Shown here piece after piece: positions 28,827 through 39,500 of a stretch of DNA of 47,870 bases (its first letter is position 1; each line of letters begins with the position of its first letter). This stretch comes from Prochlorococcus sp. AG-679-K21. GTDB taxonomy: Bacteria; Cyanobacteriota; Cyanobacteriia; PCC-6307; Cyanobiaceae. Below the pieces are notes generated by a model that saw only the letters and a program-made list of their open reading frames with translations, ran no database searches and had not been told where the DNA came from. Made by a program: the position numbers and the translations under genes. Location: NCBI GenBank assembly GCA_003208885.1, contig QCUP01000005.1, forward strand, positions 1-47,870, in the 5' to 3' direction.

Positions 28827-30605
28827 TTAATTCCGTATTCTTAAATTTTTTAATTTATTCCTCACTTCACCATGCAAATCTCTTGGTAAATCAACCAAGC
28901 TGTAGTCATTAAATATTTGTATCTTTCCAATAGATCTTCCACTAATATTAGTAGAAGTACAAATAGAAGAAATAATATTTGCTACTCTAACTCTATCCAT
29001 TTTACCAAAATTAAATTTGTAGGTTTCAAAAGAATCATTTTGATAATTATTTCTTCTATTTGTATTTCTCATACGATTATTTCCATTTCTATTTGATCTA
29101 TTACGATCGGAATTGTTTTGTCTATAAAGCCAAGACTCATCTTCGTTAATAAAAAAGGATTTATTACCTATTGCTAAATTAATAGCTGCCATTGCTATAT
29201 TTGAATCTTCCATAGAATGCTTTTCTCTTAAGGTATCAAGAATATCGATCATCAAGGCTTTTTTTTCTTCATTATTTTCTTGATCTAAAGAGCTTTCATT
29301 CAAATTTGTTATTAATTTCCCCATTCTTTTTTCATTAATTATTTTATTATTTGGTATCTCAATTTCTTCAATTTTATTTCTTGTTGAATTTTCCAAGTTC
29401 CTAAGAAAATGTCTTTCTCTTTGATTTACAAATAAAATTGCTTCCCCAGACCTTCCTGCTCTCCCTGTTCTACCTATTCTATGAGTGTATGTTTCCTTAT
29501 CAAAGGGGAAATCGTAATTAATAACAAGTTTAATCCTTTCAACATCTAGGCCTCTAGCAGCGACATCAGTGGCAACAAGAATATCAATAAATCCTTTTTT
29601 TAATCTATCAACTGTATTTTCTCTTTGATTTTGTGGAATGTCACCATTAAGAACAGCCACACTATGTCCTGAGTTTTCGAGAGCTTCCGCAATTGAGGTA
29701 GTAAGTAATTTAGTCCTCACAAATATTATTACTCCTTCATTCGTAATTTCTAATATTCTTTTTAGAGCATCTAATTTATGGTGCCTTTGAACATTGATAT
29801 ATCTTTGAGTAATTAATTGAGTTTCTTTCTTAACGCTTTTAATAAGTATTTCGGCTGGTTCATTTAGATATTTTTTTGCTATGTTTCTTATCTCATTTGG
29901 CATTGTTGCAGAGAACAAAACCATTTGTTTATTTTCTGGAAGTTTATCTATGATCCATTCAATATCTTCAAGAAATCCCATTTTTAACATTTCATCTGCT
30001 TCATCAAGAACAAGACAACTTATGTTATTTATTTTAAAAGTTCCTTGTCTTATATGATCCATTATTCTTCCAGGAGTTCCGACAACAATGTCTGTCTTTC
30101 TTTTTAGTGATGAGATTTGATTCCTAAAATCAGTACCTCCATATATTGCTAATGTCCTTAAATTGGTTGATTCAGCACTGTAACTTTTAAAAGAATCTGC
30201 TACTTGAGTAGCTAACTCTCTTGTTGGAGTCATAACCAAAACTTTAGCGTTTGATTCTTTATTATTTTCAAGCTTTTCTATTAATGGGAGAGCAAAGGCG
30301 GCAGTTTTACCTGTACCAGTTTGAGCTTGTCCTAACAAATCTCTTCCAAGCATTAATTCTGGAATTGCTGCTTTTTGTATAGGTGTAGGAGTTTTGTATC
30401 CTTTACTTTCTAATGAATTTAATATTAATTTATTAAACCCAAAGCAAGCAAATCCATTATCAATATCTTTTTCTTTATGAGAACCCTCATCTTCGAGAAC
30501 TTCTGTTTTTTTTTCTGATTCAATTGAATGAACATTAGGGATATTTTCTACCCCAAAATTATCATCCTTTTTTTCTACTAATTGATTGTCTTTATTTGAA
30601 GCCAT
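28827..30605 (-). CDS. deaD: DEAD-box RNA helicase (DeaD/CsdA type)
   Basis: 592-aa ATP-dependent RNA helicase for ribosome assembly and mRNA turnover, cold-induced in many bacteria. Q motif near TPTPIQKAAIP, motif I AQTGTGKT, Ia PTRELA, II VLDEADEML, III SATMP, IV IFVRTK, V VATDVAARGLDVE, VI HRIGRTGRAG. After the core comes a linker, an Asn/Arg-rich low-complexity stretch (NRSNRNGNNRMRNTNRRNN) and a C-terminal DbpA-like RNA-binding domain (DRVRVANIISSICTSTNISG to the end). A 60-residue acidic/polar N-terminal extension is variable. Its start codon at 30605 lies 3 nt after a perfect 10-bp hairpin that contains the only ribosome-binding-site-like AGG. Confidence 0.96.
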   Translation of the reverse strand: MASNKDNQLVEKKDDNFGVENIPNVHSIESEKKTEVLEDEGSHKEKDIDNGFACFGFNKLILNSLESKGYKTPTPIQKAAIPELMLGRDLLGQAQTGTGKTAAFALPLIEKLENNKESNAKVLVMTPTRELATQVADSFKSYSAESTNLRTLAIYGGTDFRNQISSLKRKTDIVVGTPGRIMDHIRQGTFKINNISCLVLDEADEMLKMGFLEDIEWIIDKLPENKQMVLFSATMPNEIRNIAKKYLNEPAEILIKSVKKETQLITQRYINVQRHHKLDALKRILEITNEGVIIFVRTKLLTTSIAEALENSGHSVAVLNGDIPQNQRENTVDRLKKGFIDILVATDVAARGLDVERIKLVINYDFPFDKETYTHRIGRTGRAGRSGEAILFVNQRERHFLRNLENSTRNKIEEIEIPNNKIINEKRMGKLITNLNESSLDQENNEEKKALMIDILDTLREKHSMEDSNIAMAAINLAIGNKSFFINEDESWLYRQNNSDRNRSNRNGNNRMRNTNRRNNYQNDSFETYKFNFGKMDRVRVANIISSICTSTNISGRSIGKIQIFNDYSLVDLPRDLHGEVRNKLKNLRIRN

Positions 30606-30608
30606 TAA

Positions 30609-30637
30609 AATGCCTGATTATCTACTGATCAGGCATT
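30609..30637 (-). promoter_or_regulatory. Perfect 10-bp hairpin covering the deaD ribosome-binding site
   Basis: On the minus strand AATGCCTGAT (30637-30628), a 9-nt loop CAGTAGATA and ATCAGGCATT (30618-30609) form a perfect stem with four G:C pairs. The stem is followed by TTA and then the deaD ATG. The only Shine-Dalgarno-like triplet, AGG, is in the 3' arm, 7 nt from the ATG, so folding would hide it. The structure could switch translation (temperature or helicase feedback). It could also be a weak terminator of recD, since TTTT follows the stem. Confidence 0.65.
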
Positions 30638-30742
30638 CAACATTTATCTAAAGAATCTTAAATTGTTGACTAGCCTTTCAGAGCCGAAATACTAATCTAA
30701 CATCTGGAGGTAAAGATAACTCTGATTTCTCGAAATTAAAAC

Positions 30743-32434
30743 TTAATTCAAAAAATAAATGTCCAGAAAATTCTTTGCTCTTGTAATTGCAGTATAGAGT
30801 AATCTCTTCTCATAACTATCTCTAAAAAACATTAATTTATTATCATCTTCTAGGTCTTCCTTGTACTTATTAATTTGAGATTTTTGAGTCCACAAAATAC
30901 TTACTTTTTTAGATTCGCTTCCTTGTGATTTATGAATTGTGATAGCTATTGCTGGCACGACCTTATCAAGAGTTGATGGCTCAATTAAATCAACGACAAG
31001 CTCATTACTTTCATTAAATTTCCTAAATAGAAATTTTCGGTTTTCATTTTTTCCTATCAAAACTCCAATATCTCCATTTGAAATTCCTAGTTCGTTATTA
31101 TTTTCAGTACACATTATAGGAATTCCTTCTTCAAGGTTAATAAAATCATAGGGTTTTTTCTGGCCTAAAACGACATCATTTATATTCTCAACACTCCATG
31201 TCCCAGTATTCTTCTCACAAAGGATAAGATGACTTTTTAAATCTGTAAAAATATTATTTATTAAGTCTTTTTCATGGCTCATCAAATCTACAATTGAATT
31301 TTGATGGAAATATTCTTTTTTACTTAAGTTTGATGTTGAAGTGTTTAATTTATTTATATAAACTTCAATTTCATGTAATAGAGCTAGAGGAATATTTTTA
31401 TTATTGCTTTTTAAAATATTAACTTCTTTTGATTTTTTATCGTTTTCTAATTCTTTGATCTTTGTCTGAAATAAGGAATTTTTAGTACTAAAAATAAGAT
31501 TACTAAGTAATTCAATATCCCCACTATTTCTATAAGTTTTATTGAGATTAACTATACAAGATTTAATTAACTTATTATCAGAAGATTCGAATAAATAATT
31601 CCAAATAGAAGAATTTTTTACTGGGGGTAATTGATTTCTGTCGCCAACAAGGATTATTTTACAATCTTTAGCTAATAAATCTAAAATTAATTCAATAATA
31701 TCAATGTTAACCATTGACATTTCATCAATAATAAATATATCTAATTCCTTTAATTTAAATTTTAATTTAATAGCTTTATGTTTAGAATTAAAAATCCATT
31801 TATGTAAAGTTTGACATTCTATTTGATCCAAACTTTTACTAAAAATAATATCTTTATGTTCATTAAGAGATTCTTTTAGTCTAGAGGTGGCTTTTCCAGT
31901 AGGTGCTGCGAGTCCTATATTTAAAAAACGGTCACTTTTTAAAGAATGTAATATAAAATTTATAATTAAAGTTGTTTTACCTGTTCCTGGCCCTCCTTGC
32001 AGAAATACTAAATTTGAACTTTTTAAAATATTTTTAATTTGATGTAGTTTATTATCATCATTTGTTTTTAGTGGAATTTTATCTATTTTTTTTAAAAAGA
32101 TATTTTCAACTCTATTTATCTTTCCCGACCATTTTGCTAGTGACAATTTTCTATCACTTAATACGAATGGAGAATTAATGGAGTTTAATAATCCTAAATC
32201 CTTGAGAACTTTTAAATGTTCATTAGGCCATCCACCTTTTAATAAATCAAATAATATTAACCTTTTATCAACTTCAACAATAGTTTCACCATTTTTCTCA
32301 AATTCTAATAATATTTTTAAAGTATCTTTTACGAAATCTCCATACTTTATTTCATTAAATCCAAAAATATTCTGGAGAAGATTAAATATATGATTATATT
32401 GAAATTCTTCAATATCCAAATTAGTATTATTCAT
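30743..32434 (-). CDS. recD: RecD, exodeoxyribonuclease V alpha subunit
   Basis: The 5'-3' SF1B helicase motor of RecBCD. 563 aa, close to the E. coli length. The N-terminal domain is followed by Walker A GGPGTGKT at 147-154, VGLAAPTGKAT-like LAAPTGKATSRL, DEMSMVNIDI (Walker B), VGDRNQLPPV (motif III), and C-terminal motifs PAIAITIHKSQGSE (V) and YTAITRAKNFLDI (VI). It begins with ATG at 32434, 1 nt after the recB stop, so translation is coupled. It is the last gene of the rec block; 137 bases separate it from deaD. Confidence 0.94.
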   Translation of the reverse strand: MNNTNLDIEEFQYNHIFNLLQNIFGFNEIKYGDFVKDTLKILLEFEKNGETIVEVDKRLILFDLLKGGWPNEHLKVLKDLGLLNSINSPFVLSDRKLSLAKWSGKINRVENIFLKKIDKIPLKTNDDNKLHQIKNILKSSNLVFLQGGPGTGKTTLIINFILHSLKSDRFLNIGLAAPTGKATSRLKESLNEHKDIIFSKSLDQIECQTLHKWIFNSKHKAIKLKFKLKELDIFIIDEMSMVNIDIIELILDLLAKDCKIILVGDRNQLPPVKNSSIWNYLFESSDNKLIKSCIVNLNKTYRNSGDIELLSNLIFSTKNSLFQTKIKELENDKKSKEVNILKSNNKNIPLALLHEIEVYINKLNTSTSNLSKKEYFHQNSIVDLMSHEKDLINNIFTDLKSHLILCEKNTGTWSVENINDVVLGQKKPYDFINLEEGIPIMCTENNNELGISNGDIGVLIGKNENRKFLFRKFNESNELVVDLIEPSTLDKVVPAIAITIHKSQGSESKKVSILWTQKSQINKYKEDLEDDNKLMFFRDSYEKRLLYTAITRAKNFLDIYFLN

Positions 32435-32435
32435 T

Positions 32436-35400
32436 TTAAAAAAGTTTATCTAAATAATTAATTCTATTTATAGGTGCCTGCCCAATAAAAACACCGGGAG
32501 AAATATTTTTCTCAACTGATTTTTCAAATAACTTTGTGTCAGGCAATCCCTTTAAAAATATATAAACATATCCTCCAAGATGAAGATCAGGTTGATAATT
32601 TTTTAATCTCCACTTTAATAATCTATGTAATGCCAATAGATAAAGATGAGATTGCAATGGGTAATGATGTTTAATCATTTCTTCTTTCATATTTTCATAG
32701 TTATAGTTTCTAGGTAAACAATCACTATTTTCGCTCCCAGAAATAAAATTACTTTTCCAATCGATTACCCACCATTTACTATCCTCTATCTTTTTTCCTA
32801 TAGGGACTACACAGTCAATACAGCCTGAATGAAAACCTTTATTTAGAATTTGTAGATCATTTATTTTTTTTGAATAGCTTTTTCCAAATTCAAATTCTTG
32901 ATCCAAAAGAAAGCATTTAGAAATATCATATGAATTAATATTTTTCCCACTATAAGAAAGTGTTAAGTTATACTTAACCTCTTTAAGAATATTATTTGAA
33001 GAGATATCAATTAATTTTTTATTTAGTAATTTCCTTCCCAGCGAGACATTTATGATGCGAGATATACCCTCTCTTACTTTTAATGCTAAAGAATTATCAA
33101 TTTGAAAGAAATTTAATTCTTCAATAATTAAATCAAGTAATTTATCCGCGTTATCATTTTGAAAATCAAATCTCTCTATTATTTTATGCAAACATGTCCC
33201 AGCAATAGTTCCTTTAGGAAAATCACTTAAGGGATTGGGTAGAGTTAAGTATTTGGGATAGTTTTTTGATTTATCTAAATTAGTCTCTTGGAGATTATTA
33301 AGAATTGAGATATTGTCTTCATAATCCTTGTATTGATTGGAAGCAGAGTCTGTTTTTCTTTCTTTACGGATCCATGAAGAATAACTTGAGAAAGAAATAA
33401 CTTCATCAGAAAGAATTTTTTTTGGTATTTTTGTATTAACTTTATTTATTTTCCAAAGATTATTCATTAAACCATTAATATTATATTTATTAGAAATTTC
33501 TCTAATATTCATTGCCTCTATTTTATTTTCAATTTTAGATTTATGAACATTAATATTTTCTAGATTTGGTAACAAATCATTATTAATAATATTATTTGTA
33601 TTATGAATATCATTAAAGACAATAAGCTTATATTTAGCCCTGGTAAGAGCTACATATATCAATCTTTCACTTTCTTTAAATAAATCTCTTTCTTCTATTA
33701 ATTTAAACTCTTCTACCTTACTGTAATTATTAGAGATATTGATATATATAGACCTATTAATATTTGATTTCCAAATTGGACCTTTTATTTTATTAGATTT
33801 ATTAGAAATAATAGATAAGTAGGGACATAAAACTACTTCATATTCAAGTCCCTTACTATTATGAATTGTTGAAAGATTAATCCCATTTTGAAGATTATAA
33901 TCTTTCGTAAAATAATCTTCTCCAGTACAACTCCTTAAAGAATCATCTAGTTGGTTTTGATACCACTTAAATACTTTATTTAGATTAAAGTCATTATTGA
34001 TTAACTCTATTTCAATTATCTCTGACAATTGAAAAAGATTTGAGTATAAATCTGAATCAAAAATAATTGAGGATGACTTGTAATTAATAATCAATTCATT
34101 AACAAGCGTTAAAAATCCTTTCTCTCTTAATTCCAAAGACCATGAAATACATTGATTAGTTAAAATTTCAAATTTTTTACTAAGTTGAGGATCAATTAAT
34201 TCAGCTAAATCTATTTCTATAAATTTAGAAGCAGCCAACAAACTTATATTCCTATATCGCCTTGGATATAATAAAGAATCAATAAAAAAGACTAATATAG
34301 AACTGGCTTCAGTATCAAAAATATTTTTTTTATTTTTAATCTGAGATGGTATGTTTAACTTTATTAATTTATTTTTTAATTCTAAACATTGAGAATTATA
34401 CAAGGTAAGAATTGAGATTTTATTAATATCTATTTCTTTATTATTTGAAAGAAAACTAACTATATATTGAGGGACAAGATCTTCAATATCAACCTCTTTG
34501 CTTGAAAATTCAACAATTTCAAATACGTTCTTAAAATCAAATTTATGATTTGAACTGTTATTAAATCTAGAGTTTAAATTCTTATATTCTAGTTTTGATT
34601 CTTTAAGTCCATTTTTATATAGTTTATTAATAATATGAAGTAATTTATCTGAAGATCTAAAGTTATTTATAAGACTAAAAACTTCAATTGCATCAGATTT
34701 AGCCTCTAAATAAGTTTCAATATCTCCACCTCTAAATTTATAAATCGCCTGCTTTGGATCACCAACGCAAAGTAAAAAGTGATTTTTTGTGCAAAAGAAT
34801 TTTTTTATTATGCTCCACTGAATATTATCTGTATCTTGAAACTCATCTACCAAGACACATTTAAATCTATTTTGAATATTTGAAAGACTTTTATCATTGG
34901 TAATATCTGATGCTAGATATTTATTCTCAACAGTCTTTATAAGATCATTAAAATTAAAAATAGATGAATTTTTTTTAAAGGTAATTAGTTTTATATAAGC
35001 TAGTTGGATAAATATTCTTACAAACTCGGTATAAAACCCTTCTTTTATTTTATAAATTTTATCTTGGAGTAATTTAAACCTACTAAGATCTAAACTTAGA
35101 TCAAATTTAATAATTTCTTTGTTGATATTTTTATTATAAAAATATTTAAATAAAAGATCTTCATTTGAAATATCGTATAAAATTTGACTCATATCATCTG
35201 AATTAAGCCTTTTATTAATCTTTTCAATCCATTCAGTTATTTGATTAAACTTATTGTTTCTTGGCTTAGCAGAATATATCTGACTTTTGCCTCCAACTTC
35301 CTTTATTAATTTACCTAAGGAAATAAGTTGAAGATATAATTCTTCGCCACTATTATTCCATTCATCACAAAACTCTTTCCAATTTTTATATAGAAATTCT

Positions 35401-36071
35401 TTTAAATAAATTGATATATCAATATTCTTATATTTATTAATTATTTCAAATTTGCAAATATTTTCTTGATCAATATTTTTTAAAACTTCAAAAAAAAATG
35501 ATTTATTAATTTTAGGCCCATATTTAGAACTTATTTTTTTTTGATTAACTGCAAAAATTATTTCTGGATCAAGATTTAGAAATTGATCAATCCATAAATT
35601 ATTTATTATATCTTGATATAAATTATCTATATTGTTTTCAATATAAGGATCTTGCGCGGAACCAATATCTATACTAAATTCCTCTAAAATATTATTACAA
35701 AAAGCGTGAAAAGTAGTTACTTTTAGCTTATAAATAGCATTACTAAAATTATCAATATCAAATATTATTTTTTTCGGATTAGTTTCCTTTTTTTGATAGT
35801 TTTTATACCATTCTAAAAGAGTATTATCTAAATCAGGTCCATCCTGATTCTGTAAAAATAATTTAAGTTTACTGAATCTTGAAAGTATTTTATCTCTTAA
35901 TTCTGAACATGTATTTTTTGTGAAACTTAATAAAAGGATTTCTTCTGGTTTAAATTTATTCTCCAATACATTTCTTAAAACTAAATGAGCCAAAGTAAAG
36001 CTTTTCCCTGTACCTGCACTTGCTTCTATTAATTTAAAATTATTATCTAATTTAATTTTATTTATATCCAT
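32436..36071 (-). CDS. recB: RecB, exodeoxyribonuclease V beta subunit
   Basis: 1211-aa subunit with the 3'-5' UvrD-like helicase and the single nuclease domain of RecBCD. Walker A ASAGTGKS at 17-24, LLLSFTKNTCSELRDKI, VLVDEFQDTD, VGDPKQAIYKFRGGD, INLSTIHNSKGLEYEVV and YVALTRAKYKLIV define the helicase. The nuclease domain at the C-terminus has GTCLHKIIERF (His), CIDCVVP (Asp), WWVIDWKSNF (Asp, Lys) and HHYPLQSHLYLLAL, so the catalytic set appears intact. It is the same length class as E. coli RecB (1180 aa). It starts with ATG at 36071, 12 nt after the ICMT-like gene. Confidence 0.95.
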   Translation of the reverse strand: MDINKIKLDNNFKLIEASAGTGKSFTLAHLVLRNVLENKFKPEEILLLSFTKNTCSELRDKILSRFSKLKLFLQNQDGPDLDNTLLEWYKNYQKKETNPKKIIFDIDNFSNAIYKLKVTTFHAFCNNILEEFSIDIGSAQDPYIENNIDNLYQDIINNLWIDQFLNLDPEIIFAVNQKKISSKYGPKINKSFFFEVLKNIDQENICKFEIINKYKNIDISIYLKEFLYKNWKEFCDEWNNSGEELYLQLISLGKLIKEVGGKSQIYSAKPRNNKFNQITEWIEKINKRLNSDDMSQILYDISNEDLLFKYFYNKNINKEIIKFDLSLDLSRFKLLQDKIYKIKEGFYTEFVRIFIQLAYIKLITFKKNSSIFNFNDLIKTVENKYLASDITNDKSLSNIQNRFKCVLVDEFQDTDNIQWSIIKKFFCTKNHFLLCVGDPKQAIYKFRGGDIETYLEAKSDAIEVFSLINNFRSSDKLLHIINKLYKNGLKESKLEYKNLNSRFNNSSNHKFDFKNVFEIVEFSSKEVDIEDLVPQYIVSFLSNNKEIDINKISILTLYNSQCLELKNKLIKLNIPSQIKNKKNIFDTEASSILVFFIDSLLYPRRYRNISLLAASKFIEIDLAELIDPQLSKKFEILTNQCISWSLELREKGFLTLVNELIINYKSSSIIFDSDLYSNLFQLSEIIEIELINNDFNLNKVFKWYQNQLDDSLRSCTGEDYFTKDYNLQNGINLSTIHNSKGLEYEVVLCPYLSIISNKSNKIKGPIWKSNINRSIYINISNNYSKVEEFKLIEERDLFKESERLIYVALTRAKYKLIVFNDIHNTNNIINNDLLPNLENINVHKSKIENKIEAMNIREISNKYNINGLMNNLWKINKVNTKIPKKILSDEVISFSSYSSWIRKERKTDSASNQYKDYEDNISILNNLQETNLDKSKNYPKYLTLPNPLSDFPKGTIAGTCLHKIIERFDFQNDNADKLLDLIIEELNFFQIDNSLALKVREGISRIINVSLGRKLLNKKLIDISSNNILKEVKYNLTLSYSGKNINSYDISKCFLLDQEFEFGKSYSKKINDLQILNKGFHSGCIDCVVPIGKKIEDSKWWVIDWKSNFISGSENSDCLPRNYNYENMKEEMIKHHYPLQSHLYLLALHRLLKWRLKNYQPDLHLGGYVYIFLKGLPDTKLFEKSVEKNISPGVFIGQAPINRINYLDKLF

Positions 36072-36083
36072 ATATTCTTTAGG

Positions 36084-36557
36084 TTAATATTTGACCTTAT
36101 CGATATAAAGAAAATAATTTTTGAATTTTTTATTTAAATATTTCTCTTCCAAAATAATCTTAAATTTAATTATTAAAGAAAGACTTAATGTTAAAAATAA
36201 ATGATAAAAAGATAATTTAGTTAAAAAGAAACCAAAAGAAATAAGTATTAAAGAATAATACATAGGATGTCTAATGAAACTATAAATACCTGAGGTGATT
36301 AGATTTCCATTAACTATAGGTCTTGGGAAAGGAGATAAATTACTACCTAAGTCTTTAATTGCAATTAACATAATAATTGATGAAATTATGATAAGTAAGA
36401 AGCCCAATAAAATAAAAATAATATTAACTTGCATTATTTCATTCTTAGGAAGAAATTCCAATTTAATAAAATGAAGAATAATAATAAAGAACTGCAAAAT
36501 AACAAGGAATATTTCATATGGAGTCTTAAGAAATCTAGTCAACTGAAATTTAGACAT
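36084..36557 (-). CDS. ICMT/PEMT-like integral membrane methyltransferase, inside the recBCD operon
   Basis: 157-aa membrane protein with four or five hydrophobic segments. The C-terminal half carries the motif of the isoprenylcysteine carboxyl methyltransferase / phospholipid methyltransferase group: LITSGIYSFIRHPMYYSLIL (normally GPY..vRHPxY) and EEKYLNKKFKNYFLYIDKV (EE..L...F..Y..Y...V), which bind SAM. The methyl acceptor is unknown; bacterial relatives act on lipids or small molecules. Its ATG overlaps the recC stop by one base (TAATG), so translation is coupled to recC. In E. coli the same place between recC and recB holds the protease gene ptrA. Confidence 0.85.
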   Translation of the reverse strand: MSKFQLTRFLKTPYEIFLVILQFFIIILHFIKLEFLPKNEIMQVNIIFILLGFLLIIISSIIMLIAIKDLGSNLSPFPRPIVNGNLITSGIYSFIRHPMYYSLILISFGFFLTKLSFYHLFLTLSLSLIIKFKIILEEKYLNKKFKNYFLYIDKVKY

Positions 36558-39500
36558 TATTTATTTTTGAATGCTTCAAATAAAGGGCCATATAATCTGA
36601 ATGATAAATCATCAAATTCTTTATTTCCAAAAAAGAAATCTCCTTCTTTTATATTTCCAAAACACATTTGAATTACACTATTATCTCTTTCTCCTTTAGT
36701 AAAAGTTTTATTTCCTGTCCATCTATCTGAAAAAGCTTTTTTCTCATTTTTCAGTTGCATTTTTGCTTCTACATATTTAAATGTACTTTCTGGAGGAAGA
36801 GGTAGACATTTATCAGAGTAATTCTTAAAAATATTTATATATTCTTCTAATATTTTCTTTGATTGGAGTTGCCCCGGTGATTGGAGAATTTCGGATTTAT
36901 ATTGATTTTCTTTTCTAAAAATTACTTTAGTCTTTGTTATCCTTTTTTTTAGAGAAGAAATAAAGAGTAATTTTATCCAAGCTTCTGACAAATATTTTAA
37001 ACTAAGTTTCGAATGAATCAATTCAATTACCAAGTTATCAGAAATGAAATATTCTTCTTTATTTGAATTTGATTTAACGTAAACTCTATTAATTTTTTTT
37101 TCTCTACTCAAACTTTCAGCTAAACTTCCTAACAGATTTTTTATCTCTTTTTCTTTTGTAAAAATACTATTCCTTGGAGCAATTATTCCATTTTCAAGAA
37201 ATTGTTCATATATATTCAATTTTTTTAATTCATCAATAATGTCATAATTATCAATTTCTAATTTCTGAATGACTTTTGTAACTAATTTAAATTTCTGTAA
37301 ATTACTTATATACTCTTCATCTGGATGATGCATAAATATTCCTTTAGGAGAAATATTATTTCTATTGAGCCAATAAAGCTGAGGAGTTTTAAACCAATAA
37401 ATTAATTCAGATAATTTGAAGTCTTTACTATCAAAAAGTTTTTCTTCCCAATCTATTTTATTTATCAAAGAATAATTACTTTTTAAAAAATAACTATTCT
37501 TAGGGTTAGCAACTTCTTGTTTCTCGTAATCAAAGTATTTGATTAACGACCTTCTTTGCTTTACAGTTAAAAAACTTTCAAAATAATTTATTAGTTCCTT
37601 AATAGGGAAGGAAATATCTAATATTTTATTATCTTTATCATTATTAACCCAAGAAACTATAAGTTGCTTTCTACAGGAAATTAATAACTCTAGGAAAAAA
37701 TATTTTTCTCTATCAAAAGATGATGGGTCCCCAAGAAGGAATTTTTTAGTTAACAAATTTATATTTTCATTATTAGATAATCTTGGATAATAAATACTAT
37801 TCATATTTATTAAGAAGATAATCTTACGAGGTATTAGCCTAACCTTTTCAATATCACTTAGTAGTATCTTATTTATATAAAATTGATTTTTGTACTTAAG
37901 ATTATTAAAACAGGTAATTAAAATTTCTCTAAAAACATTCAAAATAATTGCTTGATCAGATATTGGAGATATTAAGTAATTATTAAGTATTCTATTTATT
38001 TCACATATATCTAAATTCAAATTCTCATTAAAATTTTTAATGTTATTAAGTATAAATTTAATCCTTTTAACCCATTCTTTATAAGAAAAACATCCTCTAA
38101 GTAAATTAATATATTGTTTTAATTGAAGTAATATTTTAACCCATTTATTTAAGTCCAAGCTTGAATTCTTAGGGCTAAATGATTTAAGTTTGGAATTATT
38201 TAAACAAAATTCTTTATCATAAATAAGACCTAAAGTAATTCTATTTATACACCACTCCAAAGTATTTTTTTCATCACCTAACCTTTCATTAGTATCTAAT
38301 CCCCAATGAAAACCAACTTCATTTAGAATTAAAATAATCTCATCTTTCTCCGCAATATCAAAATCAAAAATATTCTGATTTGCTTTTTTAGAAAGAAAAT
38401 ATTCTATTTTTTCAAGCGTAGTTTTCTCATTTGCTAAATCAATAATATCAAGTAAGAAATAATATATATTTGAAGAGTCTTCATAATTCTCTTCAAGAAA
38501 AAAATAAGGTATCTTTTGTCCATTTATTAACTCATTATTGAAGATATACCTAAGGTAAGGCTTTATTAAACTAGTTTGAGGTGACACTATAGCGATATCA
38601 CTAAATTCAACATCATCACAAGATTCTAATATTTCTATGATTTTATTTCTTACGTACTCTAGTTGACTTAATTGATTAAAATGACCCCTAAAAATAAATG
38701 ACTCATCCTTTTCATTTATTATAAAATCATTTTTCGCATTATCTATTAGTCTTTTCTGTATTTGATAAATTAAAGGAATATCCTTCTTACTTGTAAAACT
38801 AAAAGTTGGATCGATATATATTGAATTATTGGTTACCTTTATATCTTCAATATTAGAAGTTTCCTCAATTAATTTCTGATAATTAGCTCCAAATTTACCA
38901 AATATTTTTTCGATATTTGAACTATTTAAATTAAATTTGCTCTCAAAAGAACTAAAATTAACTTCCCCTTCAAGAGAATTTATTCTATTCCACAAATTAT
39001 CGCCAGCAGAGAGTAAATATAAATTAACCTTGGTGAATTCTGCTAATTTCGAATAAAAACTGACGTGTAATCTTGATAAATTATTATCAGAAATAATATA
39101 AATTTGTCTAGGTATTATATCTTTTTTATTTTGTAATTTTTTAATATTATTGATTATGTCAATCATGTATAAACATGATGGTTTCTCAGACATTTTCTTC
39201 TCAAGTAATTTATATAAGATGGGTTGCCAATATTCATTTGGATTTAAATTATTAAAAAGATTTTGTGAACTCAACTCATATTTATGCCAATTAGCTATCA
39301 TCTCAGGCCGAAAAACAATATACTCAATAAAATTGTGTGCAATCTTTTTTGATAAATTATGAATATCTCCATCAATTATCTTCTTATTATTTAAATATTT
39401 ATTAATCCAATTACTAAGCGGTAACGATTCTTTGTAGCTATCTAATTCTTCAAATGAATCTACAATTGCCCACTTTATTGAATCAAAATTCCATACTCCC

